DNA from: a virus
Direction: 5' to 3' (one strand)
Length of the DNA: 26,220 nt
Virus record (IMG/VR): IMGVR_UViG_3300021373_000681
Span: 1-26,220 of that record
Part shown: piece after piece, positions 1 to 5,631 of the stretch
How the letters are laid out: every line of letters begins with the position of its first letter
Position numbering within the stretch: position 1 is the first letter of the stretch
Notes under the pieces: model-generated
What the model was told of the DNA's origin: nothing
The model's input: the letters and a program-made list of their open reading frames with translations, nothing else
The model's database searches: none
Translations under genes and position numbers: made by a program

Positions 1-473
1 TCTGGTGACATGCGAACCACTGGTTCACCTTTTGGCGAATTGTCATGTGCTAATTTTTGCGGTTCTTTTGGCACATGCAAAGCTTTGTCGTTTCGCTGCG
101 CCACCTCTATCTCAAAAGAACTAGCGTAAGCGCCACCATGTAGACCTAGTGAGGCAAGCGCACGGCCTATCGCAGATGTCTCCGCATTCTCTAGCGCAGA
201 GGTGCGGTTCACATTACCTTGACCGCGTATCTCCTCTGCGTATCCGCTACCGATTGCCATGCCTTTGTCATTCACAACTTGGGCTTTGATGACTACCTTC
301 TGTCCATCATCTACAACTATGTCAGTTGTAATACCCATTGTAGTTCCGAATGCTTTGCGAAACGCCTCAACACGCACAAATACTTCTGTGTATTTTTTAC
401 CGCCTCTCTGCACTACACCGTGTGTTCTGTTGAGGTCGTTTACCTCACTCATTGCTTTTATTAGATCGTTCAT
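1..473 (-). CDS. Phage ssDNA-annealing/recombination protein (ERF/Sak-like), C-terminus cut by window edge
   Basis: The leftward frame from ATG at 473 stays open to base 1, giving about 157 residues of a longer protein. Residues 89-107 read NRTSALENAETSAIGRALA, a signature I associate with phage single-strand annealing/ERF-type proteins. These coat ssDNA and anneal complementary strands during phage recombination and replication. The start is supported by GGGAG just upstream and by an ATGA overlap with the stop of the exonuclease gene, which implies translational coupling. The partnership with an exonuclease is the classical two-gene phage recombination module (compare lambda Exo/Bet). The tail of the visible part (from about residue 130) is polar and Lys/Pro-rich, as in the flexible C-termini of such proteins. 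The family assignment is from motif memory; a generic ssDNA-binding role is the main alternative. Confidence 0.7.
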   Translation of the reverse strand, partial: MNDLIKAMSEVNDLNRTHGVVQRGGKKYTEVFVRVEAFRKAFGTTMGITTDIVVDDGQKVVIKAQVVNDKGMAIGSGYAEEIRGQGNVNRTSALENAETSAIGRALASLGLHGGAYASSFEIEVAQRNDKALHVPKEPQKLAHDNSPKGEPVVRMSP

Positions 474-1444
474 GTTCTCCCAAATAGCTCCTTTGCTTTA
501 CGCAGTACGCTCGGTGACAAGTCACGCCACACAAAACTGTCTGCAAAATGTGGATCGGTAAGGTTTAGTAATTCAACAGCATCATCAGCTACCTTCATTA
601 GCTTTTCCCTGCGACGACATGCCATTGAAATATCGTGCAGCGCGTACTCAAGCTCATCAATCGTAGGCTCAAGAACAACAAAGCCTAGTCTGTTTGCGTA
701 GACTATCTTAGGCACAATCTTGCTAAGATGCCAGTATCCTGCAAGCTGTGTCATGTGCGGTGCTTTGATTTTTTTCGGCAATGAGTTAGCGCGTGGGTTG
801 TCTGTGTGGGCGGCCTGATCCCACTGAGTTTTAAGCTCAACCCGTCCCTCCCCATAATCTGGCTTACCAAAGTAAGGTAGTTCGCAGTGCGGTATAGACC
901 CAAACAAGTCTATCTCACCTACGATGCGGTTCGCGCCACTCATTGCCTCCCTGATGCCAGAAGCGGCGTTCTCGCATACTAGCGCAAATTCAGATTGAAC
1001 TGGCTCCTTGCTCCGCTTCCCGTCTGCATCAAAGTAGATACGTTCTCTGTTCTCAATCCAAAGCTGATCCTTTGGCTTGTCGCGCCAGTGTCCACCTTGA
1101 AAGCCTTGCAAGACATTGACTGCCTCTGCGTATGCTTCGTTGGGGGATGCGTCATCGACTAGCAGCATGTCAGTGTATGCTTGCACTGCCCTGCCGCTGA
1201 CCATGTTTGGATTGTCATTGTACTGCGTGTGACCCAAGACATCTTTGTAGTGTCCCGCGTCTGAGATTACCTCTCTTGCCCAGATCATATCCCCATCTTC
1301 GTCACCCACAATGATGCGCCATGCTTTGTCTCGCATGGGGCGCAGGATACACTTATCAAAGAATACCCAAGCATCAGGTGTAGACGGGTTACTGTGCCAT
1401 TTATAATTGAACCTGTCGGCCCATTGTTTGTTCTGTAAACCCAT
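470..1444 (-). CDS. RecB/Cas4-like PD-(D/E)XK exonuclease of the phage recombination module
   Basis: This 324-aa protein carries the RecB-type nuclease motifs in order: GEIDLF with D179, then VELKT with E203 and K205 (the ExK pair), and QLAGY at 233-237. The last matches the QxxxY motif IV of RecB/AddB-type nucleases. It would resect double-stranded ends to give single strands for its downstream partner, whose start codon overlaps this stop (ATGA at 470-473). The start ATG at 1444 has AGAGGT nine bases upstream. It is the first gene of the leftward unit, and its promoter must lie in the divergent region 1445-1509. The length fits phage exonucleases. I see no helicase motif, so this is a stand-alone nuclease. 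Confidence 0.78.
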   Translation of the reverse strand: MGLQNKQWADRFNYKWHSNPSTPDAWVFFDKCILRPMRDKAWRIIVGDEDGDMIWAREVISDAGHYKDVLGHTQYNDNPNMVSGRAVQAYTDMLLVDDASPNEAYAEAVNVLQGFQGGHWRDKPKDQLWIENRERIYFDADGKRSKEPVQSEFALVCENAASGIREAMSGANRIVGEIDLFGSIPHCELPYFGKPDYGEGRVELKTQWDQAAHTDNPRANSLPKKIKAPHMTQLAGYWHLSKIVPKIVYANRLGFVVLEPTIDELEYALHDISMACRRREKLMKVADDAVELLNLTDPHFADSFVWRDLSPSVLRKAKELFGRT

Positions 1445-1453
1445 GATTACCTC

Positions 1454-1499
1454 TTGACATAACGTGACACTAAGTTAATTATTTGACACAAGTAGTCAA
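1454..1499. promoter_or_regulatory. Divergent control region with 17-bp dyad operator and likely rightward promoter
   Basis: The dyad TTGACA-N5-AGTCAA (1483-1499) lies between the divergent exonuclease and HTH genes. Upstream, TTGACA at 1454-1459 is a perfect -35 box, followed after 17 bases by AATTAT (1477-1482, 4 of 6 to TATAAT). That would start transcription inside the dyad, a natural repressor site. A second element, TGACATAACGTGACA (1455-1469), overlaps the -35. Both elements recur near 6620-6665. That they are operators for the adjacent Cro-like protein is inference. Confidence 0.55.
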
Positions 1500-1509
1500 G
1501 GAGAAAATG

Positions 1510-1713
1510 ATGAAACTTGAAAAATGGCGGTCAGAGAAGAATTTGACTTTGACACAATTGGCCGAGAAACTTGGTGCGCCGCATGCCACAGTTGTTCGGC
1601 GGTGGTGCTTACCTACGGATCACAAGGATTACAAGATCCCATCTGCTAAGTATATGTTAATTATACAAGAAACTACGATGGGCGCTGTGACGCCTAATGA
1701 TTTTTATGGATAA
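1510..1713 (+). CDS. Cro/CI-like helix-turn-helix regulator
   Basis: A 67-aa small DNA-binding protein. Residues about 10-33 (LTLTQLAEKLGAPHATVVRRW) form a typical HTH_3/Cro-type helix-turn-helix. The C-terminal GAVTPNDFYG resembles the ending of many phage Cro-like proteins. I chose ATG at 1510: AAGGAG (1498-1503) lies six bases upstream, whereas ATG 1507 would be too close. A TTG at 1483 is in frame but coincides with the putative operator. It is the first gene of the rightward accessory operon and sits directly behind a dyad, so autoregulation is likely. It probably also acts at the related site near 6650. Whether it behaves as Cro, CI or an activator cannot be told from sequence. Confidence 0.8.
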   Translation: MKLEKWRSEKNLTLTQLAEKLGAPHATVVRRWCLPTDHKDYKIPSAKYMLIIQETTMGAVTPNDFYG

Positions 1714-2464
1714 ATTACTGCGCCATGTTGATCTATGCTCAGGCATTGGCGGCTTTGCTCTTGGCTTTGAATGGGCAGGATTGAGCAGGCCAGTGATGTT
1801 TTGTGACATAGAAGAATGGAGTAGACAAATCGTGTCAAAGCATTGGCCTGACGTGCCAGTAGCTACGGACGTTAAGGAGTTAGCAAGTGACCCAGATAGA
1901 AATGTTCCCGACTGCGAAATTATCACGGCTGGCTATCCATGTCAGCCCTGGTCCGTCGCAGGTGAGCGCAAAGGATCGAGCGACAATCGCCACATCTGGC
2001 CGTACATCTGCGAAATTGTTGCACAAAAAAGACCCGCTTGGTGCGTTCTCGAAAATGTTTATGGGCACATCTCATTGGGGATCGACGAAGTGCTGTCTAA
2101 CTTGGAGTGCCAAGGCTACGCCGCAAGGGCGTTTGTTGTTCCAGCTTGCGGTGTCAATGCCCCGCACAGACGCGAACGAGTATTTATTGTGGCCCACACC
2201 GACAGCCCGAGATCACAAGGGCGGGTACAAGGGCGGCAGGATACGCAACGGGAAGGTAAGTTGGGACACTCTGGACGTAGCTGTTCAGTACACAGACAAC
2301 CAATCGAAAGATGGTGGGACACTGAACCCGAATTGGGTCGAGTGGCTCATGGGATACCCAATAGGACACACAGACTTAGAGGATTAGGAAACGCAATCGT
2401 TCCACAGATAGCGATGCGTATAGGGCAAACAATCAGAGCAGTAGAGGAACAAGATGGGCGGTAA
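1697..2464 (+). CDS. C5-cytosine DNA methyltransferase (Dcm family)
   Basis: A 255-aa protein with all key motifs of the family in order: motif I VDLCSGIGGF (11-20, AdoMet binding), motif IV GYPCQPWS with catalytic C82, motif VI ENV (119-121), motif VIII APHRRERVFIVA (155-166) and motif X RLRGLGNAIVPQ near 228-240. It methylates C5 of cytosine in DNA, probably to protect phage DNA from host restriction. The stretch between motif VIII and X (target recognition) is short, about 60 residues, so the enzyme is compact. The gene overlaps the end of the HTH gene; ATG 1697 and ATG 1706 are both possible and neither has a strong ribosome site. Its 3' end overlaps the nuclease gene at 2454. A large second frame inside it (1887-2387) is described separately. 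Confidence 0.93.
   Translation: MIFMDKLLRHVDLCSGIGGFALGFEWAGLSRPVMFCDIEEWSRQIVSKHWPDVPVATDVKELASDPDRNVPDCEIITAGYPCQPWSVAGERKGSSDNRHIWPYICEIVAQKRPAWCVLENVYGHISLGIDEVLSNLECQGYAARAFVVPACGVNAPHRRERVFIVAHTDSPRSQGRVQGRQDTQREGKLGHSGRSCSVHRQPIERWWDTEPELGRVAHGIPNRTHRLRGLGNAIVPQIAMRIGQTIRAVEEQDGR
1887..2387 (+). CDS. Overprinted ORF inside the methyltransferase gene (+1 frame), phage family of unknown function
   Basis: A 166-codon frame, +1 relative to the methyltransferase, lies wholly inside it, opposite methyltransferase residues 64-230. It starts at GTG 1887, or ATG 1902 (MFPTAK). Its product contains TWSAKATPQGRLLFQLAV, then PRTD, then LLWPTPTARDHKGG, and ends LNPNWVEWLMGYPIG-TDLED. From memory these are hallmarks of a widespread phage protein group found next to or over C5 methyltransferases. 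The same bases give the methyltransferase GRVAHG and RLRGLGNA motifs. I cannot tell whether this frame is translated, or whether the resemblance arises because such database proteins are themselves shifted readings of methyltransferase genes. No strong ribosome site precedes either start. Confidence 0.42.
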   Translation: MTQIEMFPTAKLSRLAIHVSPGPSQVSAKDRATIATSGRTSAKLLHKKDPLGAFSKMFMGTSHWGSTKCCLTWSAKATPQGRLLFQLAVSMPRTDANEYLLWPTPTARDHKGGYKGGRIRNGKVSWDTLDVAVQYTDNQSKDGGTLNPNWVEWLMGYPIGHTDLED

Positions 2465-2792
2465 AGCAGCTAGAGACAAGGGCGCTAACTTTGAGCGCGA
2501 GATAGTAAACTGGCATAGAGAGCGTGGGGTAGAGGCCGAGCGTGTACCTTTGTCGGGCGCAGCCAAAGGCAACTACAAGGGTGATCTAAAGATAGGGCCA
2601 GAGCAGGCATTGCTTGCTGAGTGCAAGCGTAGAGCTAGAGCGTATCAGGATCTGTATGACGCGCTAGATCAGGATGACAGTGACATGTTGTTCATCCGAA
2701 AAGACCGTGGGCGCACATTGGTTGTGTTGCCGATTGAAACTTACGAAGCAATATTGGAGTGGATCGGATGGAAGAAATACCCGAAGAAATAA
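2454..2792 (+). CDS. Hjc-like PD-(D/E)XK nuclease, probable Holliday-junction/branch resolvase
   Basis: This 112-aa protein has the small archaeal-Hjc/phage nuclease arrangement: GANFEREIVNWHRERG with E14/E16, then AERVPLSGAAKGNYKGDL with D44, then AECKRR with E56 and K58. Together these form the E-D-ExK metal site. Such enzymes cut branched DNA; here it would clear recombination or replication junctions before packaging. The start ATG 2454 lies inside the methyltransferase end, indicating coupled translation. It belongs to the same operon as the methyltransferase and complements the exonuclease/annealing pair across the divergent promoter. A general VRR-like or very-short-patch-type nuclease is an alternative. 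Confidence 0.72.
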   Translation: MGGKAARDKGANFEREIVNWHRERGVEAERVPLSGAAKGNYKGDLKIGPEQALLAECKRRARAYQDLYDALDQDDSDMLFIRKDRGRTLVVLPIETYEAILEWIGWKKYPKK

Positions 2793-2947
2793 AAGAGATT
2801 TTGCGCAAGCAGGGCATTGAACCTGATTGGGACAAGTTTGAGGAAGAGTTTACCAAATTCTTTTTGCCAGCTTGGCTTGGTACGACTGACGAGCAAGAAA
2901 TACAAAAAGCTTACGATGATCTGAAAGCGCGGAAGAGCGATGACTGA
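2768..2947 (+). CDS. Small acidic protein, unknown
   Basis: A 59-aa product, rich in Glu, Asp and Lys, predicted mostly helical (EEIPEEIKEILRKQG, then DKFEEEFTKFFLP). I do not recognise it. ATG 2768 is chosen because GGAG at 2756-2759 is eight bases upstream; an earlier in-frame GTG at 2759 lies within that site. It overlaps the end of the nuclease gene by 25 bases and the start of the next gene by 8. This is the tight packing expected of a genuine phage early-operon gene. No motif suggests a catalytic role; a protein-binding or inhibitor role would be guesswork. Confidence 0.6.
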   Translation: MEEIPEEIKEILRKQGIEPDWDKFEEEFTKFFLPAWLGTTDEQEIQKAYDDLKARKSDD

Positions 2948-3134
2948 CTACCCAGGTAAGCTATCAGACAAAGACCGTGTGTTTCAGTTGCTGAATGTGA
3001 TGAACATGTCGTTCACTTCTGAGGAGGTGGCAGAGCTAATCGCAATACCGAATGACATAGTGTTGCGCAGCTTGTTAGAATTAAAAGCAAAGAAAAAAGT
3101 ATCAGTGAGTTATGGAAAGTGGAGAACAGTATGA
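2940..3134 (+). CDS. Small winged-helix-like protein, unknown
   Basis: A 64-aa product. Residues about 9-58 (DRVFQLLNVMNMSFTSEEVA, then IPNDIVLRSLLELKAKKKVSVSYGKWRTV) read like a small winged helix: a first helix, an HTH-like pair at EEVAELIAIPNDIVLRSLLEL, and a beta wing at VSVSYGKWRTV. This suggests DNA or RNA binding, but I cannot name a family. ATG 2940 overlaps the preceding stop, with GGAAGAG upstream. The stop overlaps the next start as ATGA. The role is unknown. Confidence 0.6.
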   Translation: MTDYPGKLSDKDRVFQLLNVMNMSFTSEEVAELIAIPNDIVLRSLLELKAKKKVSVSYGKWRTV

Positions 3135-3343
3135 ATGAGCAACTTTCGTTTAGTGTGCGTGAAGTTATGAAGATTAGGTCTTGCCTGTGGCATGCAAGAT
3201 GCGTGTGGGAGGAGAGGCCTACGATTGTTCCTGATTGGGCAAAAGATGAAATCAAACAGATTGATAAACTTGACGCAAAAGTAGTGAAGTTTTTAAACAA
3301 TCTTGGATACAACTACCCATCATTTAAGGAATTAGATCAATGA
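3131..3343 (+). CDS. Small hypothetical protein
   Basis: A 70-aa product of unknown function, with a helical N-terminal half containing two cysteines (SCLWHARCVWEERP) and a helical Lys/Asp-rich second half ending FLNNLGYNYPSFKELDQ. ATG 3131 is preferred because GGAG (3121-3124) is six bases upstream and the start overlaps the previous stop as ATGA. An upstream in-frame GTG at 3119 lacks such support. The stop again overlaps the next start as ATGA. Being locked between two coupled genes argues that it is real. No fold is recognised. Confidence 0.6.
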   Translation: MNEQLSFSVREVMKIRSCLWHARCVWEERPTIVPDWAKDEIKQIDKLDAKVVKFLNNLGYNYPSFKELDQ

Positions 3344-3576
3344 AGTTTCATGGATTAGAGGTTACAGGTGGAACGGCGCGCTTTGTGTTTTACGGTTCTG
3401 ATGGGCGCAAGTTTGTGGAGCCTGCGATGGTCTGCAAGGAGTGTACTGGCGAGGGCGAGTACTTGGGTGAGGAGCCTGTGGTAGACTACGAACACGGCGG
3501 GTACCTGAAAGAGGTGAAGGTGACGTGTCAGACATGCGAGGGCTATGGATGGGTGGTGCAGGATGATGAGGAGTGA
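3340..3576 (+). CDS. Small zinc-finger protein with two DnaJ-type CxxCxGxG motifs
   Basis: A 78-aa protein with CKECTGEGEY near residues 32-41 and CQTCEGYGWV near 63-72, both of the CxxCxGxG type that binds zinc in DnaJ. One pair of motifs would hold one zinc between them in a beta hairpin. No J-domain is present, so this is not a co-chaperone. Phages often carry such stand-alone fingers and their roles are mostly unknown. It starts at ATG 3340, overlapping the preceding stop, and its end overlaps the following PP-loop gene. That neighbour is also cysteine-rich, so a joint metal- or sulfur-handling role is possible but speculative. Confidence 0.65.
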   Translation: MKFHGLEVTGGTARFVFYGSDGRKFVEPAMVCKECTGEGEYLGEEPVVDYEHGGYLKEVKVTCQTCEGYGWVVQDDEE

Positions 3577-4393
3577 GCCATACAAGCTTCCAGAGGGCAA
3601 CACACTTATTAGTGTAAGCGGAGGGCGCACAAGCGCCTACATGCTGTACGAAATACTATGCGAGTATGATGGTGAATTACCTGCAAACTGTGAGGTTTTG
3701 TTTGCAAATACTGGCAGGGAAATGCCTGGAACATTGGACTTTGTGCGCGATTTGGAAACGCATTGGGGTGTACCGATTACGTGGTTAGAGTATGACCGCG
3801 CTCCAAGCGCAAAGAGAAAGAACGGTACCGCTGCGTTCAAGGTCGTTGATTGGGATACTGCCGCGAGAAACGGTGAGCCGTTTGACAAGTACCTATCGTT
3901 CAACATGCTACCGAATGTGTTTCGTCGGGCATGTACGCAAGAGCTAAAGGTCAAGACGATGCGCAGATATTTGCTGTCTCTTGGCTGGAAGCATTGGAAC
4001 AACTTAGTTGGCATACGCGCAGATGAAGGGCGCAGGATTAAGGCAAGCAAAGATAAGCGAACAGTTAATGTATTTCCTTTGGCAGATGCGGGCGTGACAA
4101 AGCAAGATGTTATGCAGTTCTGGAGGGGCAAGTCATACGATCTAAAGATTGCGCCTGGATCAGGTAACTGTGACGGGTGTTTCTTGAAGTCTGAGGCTAC
4201 GTTGGCTGCGATGTGGCGTGAGTACCCAGATCGAATGGAATGGTGGGCGAATTGGGAAAGCAAGAAGTCCAACACGTTTCACGACATCAGAACATATCGA
4301 GAGCTTGGCGAGTTCGTTGACAGACAAGGCGATTGGATATTCGATGATGAGGCGTTCCTTTGTCAGGCAGATGACGGGGAATGCACGGGATGA
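3566..4393 (+). CDS. PAPS-reductase-like PP-loop ATP pyrophosphatase
   Basis: A 275-aa member of the phosphoadenosine-phosphosulfate reductase family. The PP-loop ISVSGGRTSAYML is at residues 15-27, followed by LFANTGREMPGTLDFVRD, the family strand-loop, and later IRADEGRR. Such proteins adenylate a substrate with ATP. The phage branch is usually annotated as PAPS reductase, but its true substrate is uncertain. Conserved cysteines stand out: RRACTQELK in the middle, NCDGCFLK near residue 202, and two more in the last ten residues. They are arranged as in enzymes that use an Fe-S or zinc site for sulfur transfer. ATGs at 3545, 3563 and 3566 are in frame; I take 3566 for family length, with low certainty. 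Possible roles include nucleic-acid thiolation or sulfur scavenging. Confidence 0.8.
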   Translation: MRSEPYKLPEGNTLISVSGGRTSAYMLYEILCEYDGELPANCEVLFANTGREMPGTLDFVRDLETHWGVPITWLEYDRAPSAKRKNGTAAFKVVDWDTAARNGEPFDKYLSFNMLPNVFRRACTQELKVKTMRRYLLSLGWKHWNNLVGIRADEGRRIKASKDKRTVNVFPLADAGVTKQDVMQFWRGKSYDLKIAPGSGNCDGCFLKSEATLAAMWREYPDRMEWWANWESKKSNTFHDIRTYRELGEFVDRQGDWIFDDEAFLCQADDGECTG

Positions 4394-4587
4394 GCAAGAA
4401 GAAAGCTAAGAGAAGTGGTTTCCAAAGCAACGTTGACTTAGACCGCTGCGCAGCCTGTGATAGAGCCTATGATATTACTCTGGGTGGCTGGGTTATTCTG
4501 GCCTCTGGGCAGTTGATTTGTGACCCTGTAGATCGTCACGAGTGCTGGGAAAAAGTCGCTACGTCTGCCAAGAAAAAAGGGGATTGA
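4390..4587 (+). CDS. Small four-cysteine protein, possible zinc ribbon
   Basis: A 65-aa product with a basic N-terminus (MSKKKAKRSG), then DRCAACDRAYD near residue 20 and LICDPVDRHECW near 46. The pairing CxxC plus C-x7-C suggests one bound zinc, as in a zinc ribbon. ATG 4390 overlaps the preceding stop as ATGA; an in-frame ATG at 4381 is an alternative. It lies directly behind the PP-loop gene and is the second small cysteine-rich protein in this operon. I do not recognise a named family. DNA or RNA binding would fit the basic ends. Confidence 0.58.
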   Translation: MSKKKAKRSGFQSNVDLDRCAACDRAYDITLGGWVILASGQLICDPVDRHECWEKVATSAKKKGD

Positions 4588-4590
4588 CAA

Positions 4591-5040
4591 ATGCCGATAA
4601 GGAAGTACGCTAACGCGAGGCCGACAGGCCGAGATAGTGATTACAGTGTAAGTGAATACAGTGCTAATCACAGTGCATACACTGAAACTACTAATAATAT
4701 ATTTAGCTCTATAAGTGATTACAGTGTAAGTGCTGACAGTGTCTGTAGTGATGACACTGTAGCGCGCGCGAGGGATTATCAGGACGCTACGTCTGCCAAG
4801 GTTTCAGAGATGCTGACCAGAATGTCGCCTGCGTACAAGTCGGGGAAAGCGCGGCGTCAGGCTGATCCTCTGGGGTGGCGCGTGGAGAAGATACTCAGAC
4901 GGCTGCGGCCTATGCTATCCACTGAAAACTTCTTGGAGGTGTCTACAGAGTTTAGCAAGGCGGATGCAATGGAAAGGGCTGCACTCGCTCACAGGCTCGA
5001 GGAGTGGCTAAAACATACTCACGGCTATGGTGACACCTAA
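4591..5040 (+). CDS. Unknown protein, last gene of rightward accessory operon, carrying internal DNA repeats
   Basis: A 149-aa product with two parts. Residues about 14-58 are Ser/Tyr/Asp-rich low complexity (SDYSVSEYSANHS, repeated as SDYSVSADSV). Residues about 60-149 are helical and charged (KSGKARRQADPLGWRVEKIL, then RRLRPMLS), ending EEWLKHTHGYGD. The low-complexity part is encoded by a cluster of ACAGTG-containing repeats, so its amino-acid sequence may be dictated by DNA function. The start follows the previous stop by three bases. No family is recognised. By position and by analogy with lambda O, which contains the origin, a replication-related gene is conceivable. I see no initiator-type HTH. 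Confidence 0.55.
   Translation: MPIRKYANARPTGRDSDYSVSEYSANHSAYTETTNNIFSSISDYSVSADSVCSDDTVARARDYQDATSAKVSEMLTRMSPAYKSGKARRQADPLGWRVEKILRRLRPMLSTENFLEVSTEFSKADAMERAALAHRLEEWLKHTHGYGDT
4636..4761. repeat. Iteron-like repeat cluster with AT-rich centre, possible replication origin
   Basis: An exact 19-base direct repeat, AGTGATTACAGTGTAAGTG, occurs at 4636-4654 and 4714-4732, 78 bases apart. The core ACAGTG occurs at 4643, 4658, 4670, 4721 and 4736, and its inverse form ACACTG at 4679 and 4754. Between the two groups lies an AT-rich stretch (4685-4713). Repeats flanking an AT-rich element inside a gene recall the lambda-type origin. An origin is inference; a codon-repeat explanation remains possible because all spacings checked are multiples of three. 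Confidence 0.45.
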
Positions 5041-5049
5041 AAACAGAAA

Positions 5050-5068
5050 AAGCCCCTCTGTGGGGCTT
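5050..5068. terminator. Intrinsic terminator between converging operons, stronger leftward
   Basis: A perfect 7-bp stem AAGCCCC/GGGGCTT with a five-base loop. Read leftward it is followed by TTTTTCTGTTTTT, a good U-tract, so it ends the operon 6605-5091. Read rightward it is followed only by TTCTCC, so it stops the 1510-5040 operon less strongly. Confidence 0.85.
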
Positions 5069-5090
5069 CTCCGTGGCTCTGAGGCGGTGT

Positions 5091-5315
5091 TTAGTTCTTG
5101 AGTGTAGCTTCTTTTATCAAAGTATACTCTGCAATGCGTTTCCCTGTATCTACTTCTACGCGCTCCGTGTGTATGTCGTGTCCTTCGTCGCGTAGGTCTT
5201 TGATCCGTGCTGCAAGGCGAAAGCATTGGTGATGATCTAGTGCCTCAAGCGCAGTGATGGTGCGGTGTTGGCGTAGGTGCGCAAGGATAGCGCGTGTCTG
5301 TGTTGCCTCTGTCAT
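5091..5315 (-). CDS. Small winged helix-turn-helix protein (HTH_39-like)
   Basis: A 74-aa product. QTRAILAHLRQHRTITALEA followed by FRLAARIKDLRDEGHDIHTE is the pattern of the phage helix-turn-helix family Pfam HTH_39. These are small winged helices often found next to recombination or replication genes. ATG 5315 has an excellent AGGAGG seven bases upstream; the longer open frame to 5366 lacks this. The start overlaps the stop of the preceding gene as ATGA. It is the last gene of the leftward operon, 23 bases before the terminator. It probably binds DNA; the target is unknown. Confidence 0.72.
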   Translation of the reverse strand: MTEATQTRAILAHLRQHRTITALEALDHHQCFRLAARIKDLRDEGHDIHTERVEVDTGKRIAEYTLIKEATLKN

Positions 5316-5515
5316 TGTGTGGCCTCCTTTTGTAACTGCAAAGCAACCTCTGCTGCCTTTGTGCAAATATCAACTTCTTTGGGTGTCAGTGTTGCCGCTA
5401 TTGTCTGAGCATGCCCCAAGCACTCTTGCGCAAGCTCCTCTGTTTCAGCTGTGACTGACAGCATCAGTGCAAGTGTAAGCGCGTCTGTTGGGCTGTTAAT
5501 TTCTATGCTGTTCAT
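5312..5515 (-). CDS. Small helical hypothetical protein
   Basis: A 67-aa product, almost entirely helical and acidic: PTDALTLALMLSVTAETEELAQECLGHAQTIAA, then TPKEVDICTKAAEVALQLQKEA. It is reminiscent of small phage proteins with two amphipathic helices, but I cannot name it. ATG 5515 is taken because GGAG lies eight bases upstream; the open frame extends to 5689 but overlaps other genes. The stop overlaps the start of the HTH gene as ATGA, so the two are coupled. Twelve bases separate it from the upstream membrane miniprotein gene. Confidence 0.65.
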   Translation of the reverse strand: MNSIEINSPTDALTLALMLSVTAETEELAQECLGHAQTIAATLTPKEVDICTKAAEVALQLQKEATQ

Positions 5516-5526
5516 TGTCTCTGCTC

Positions 5527-5631
5527 CTATGGTGTCACGTAAAGAAATGCGAATGTTGCGATGATGATGGCCACGCCGCCTAGCCAATCTGACAAGGTAG
5601 CGTGTTTGAATGCTTCTCTGATCTGTTTCAT
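5527..5631 (-). CDS. 34-aa single-span membrane miniprotein
   Basis: A very short gene read leftward from ATG 5631: MKQIREAFKHATLSDWL, then a hydrophobic span GGVAIIIATFAFLYV, ending TP. The positive N-terminus and single span predict an inner-membrane miniprotein with the N-terminus inside. Its start overlaps the stop of the preceding gene as ATGA (5628-5631). That, together with its snug position before the next ribosome site, supports translation. It shares the MKQ start and one-span layout with the 38-aa protein at the head of the operon. The function is unknown. A holin-like or superinfection-exclusion role is only a possibility. Confidence 0.55.
   Translation of the reverse strand: MKQIREAFKHATLSDWLGGVAIIIATFAFLYVTP

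Noticed and set aside
219-561. Two rightward ORFs (219-464 and 259-561)
   Set aside because: They lie opposite the annealing protein and exonuclease genes, which have motifs, ribosome sites and an ATGA overlap. These are shadows.
1483-1509. TTG 1483 as start of the HTH protein
   Set aside because: The TTG is part of the dyad operator. AAGGAG lies downstream of it and fits ATG 1510.
3637-4275. 212-codon leftward ORF opposite the PP-loop gene
   Set aside because: The opposite strand has full PAPS-reductase-family motifs; this frame has none.
4636-4761. CRISPR array
   Set aside because: The repeats are short (19 bases, two copies), lie inside a reading frame and have no regular spacers; no cas gene is nearby.
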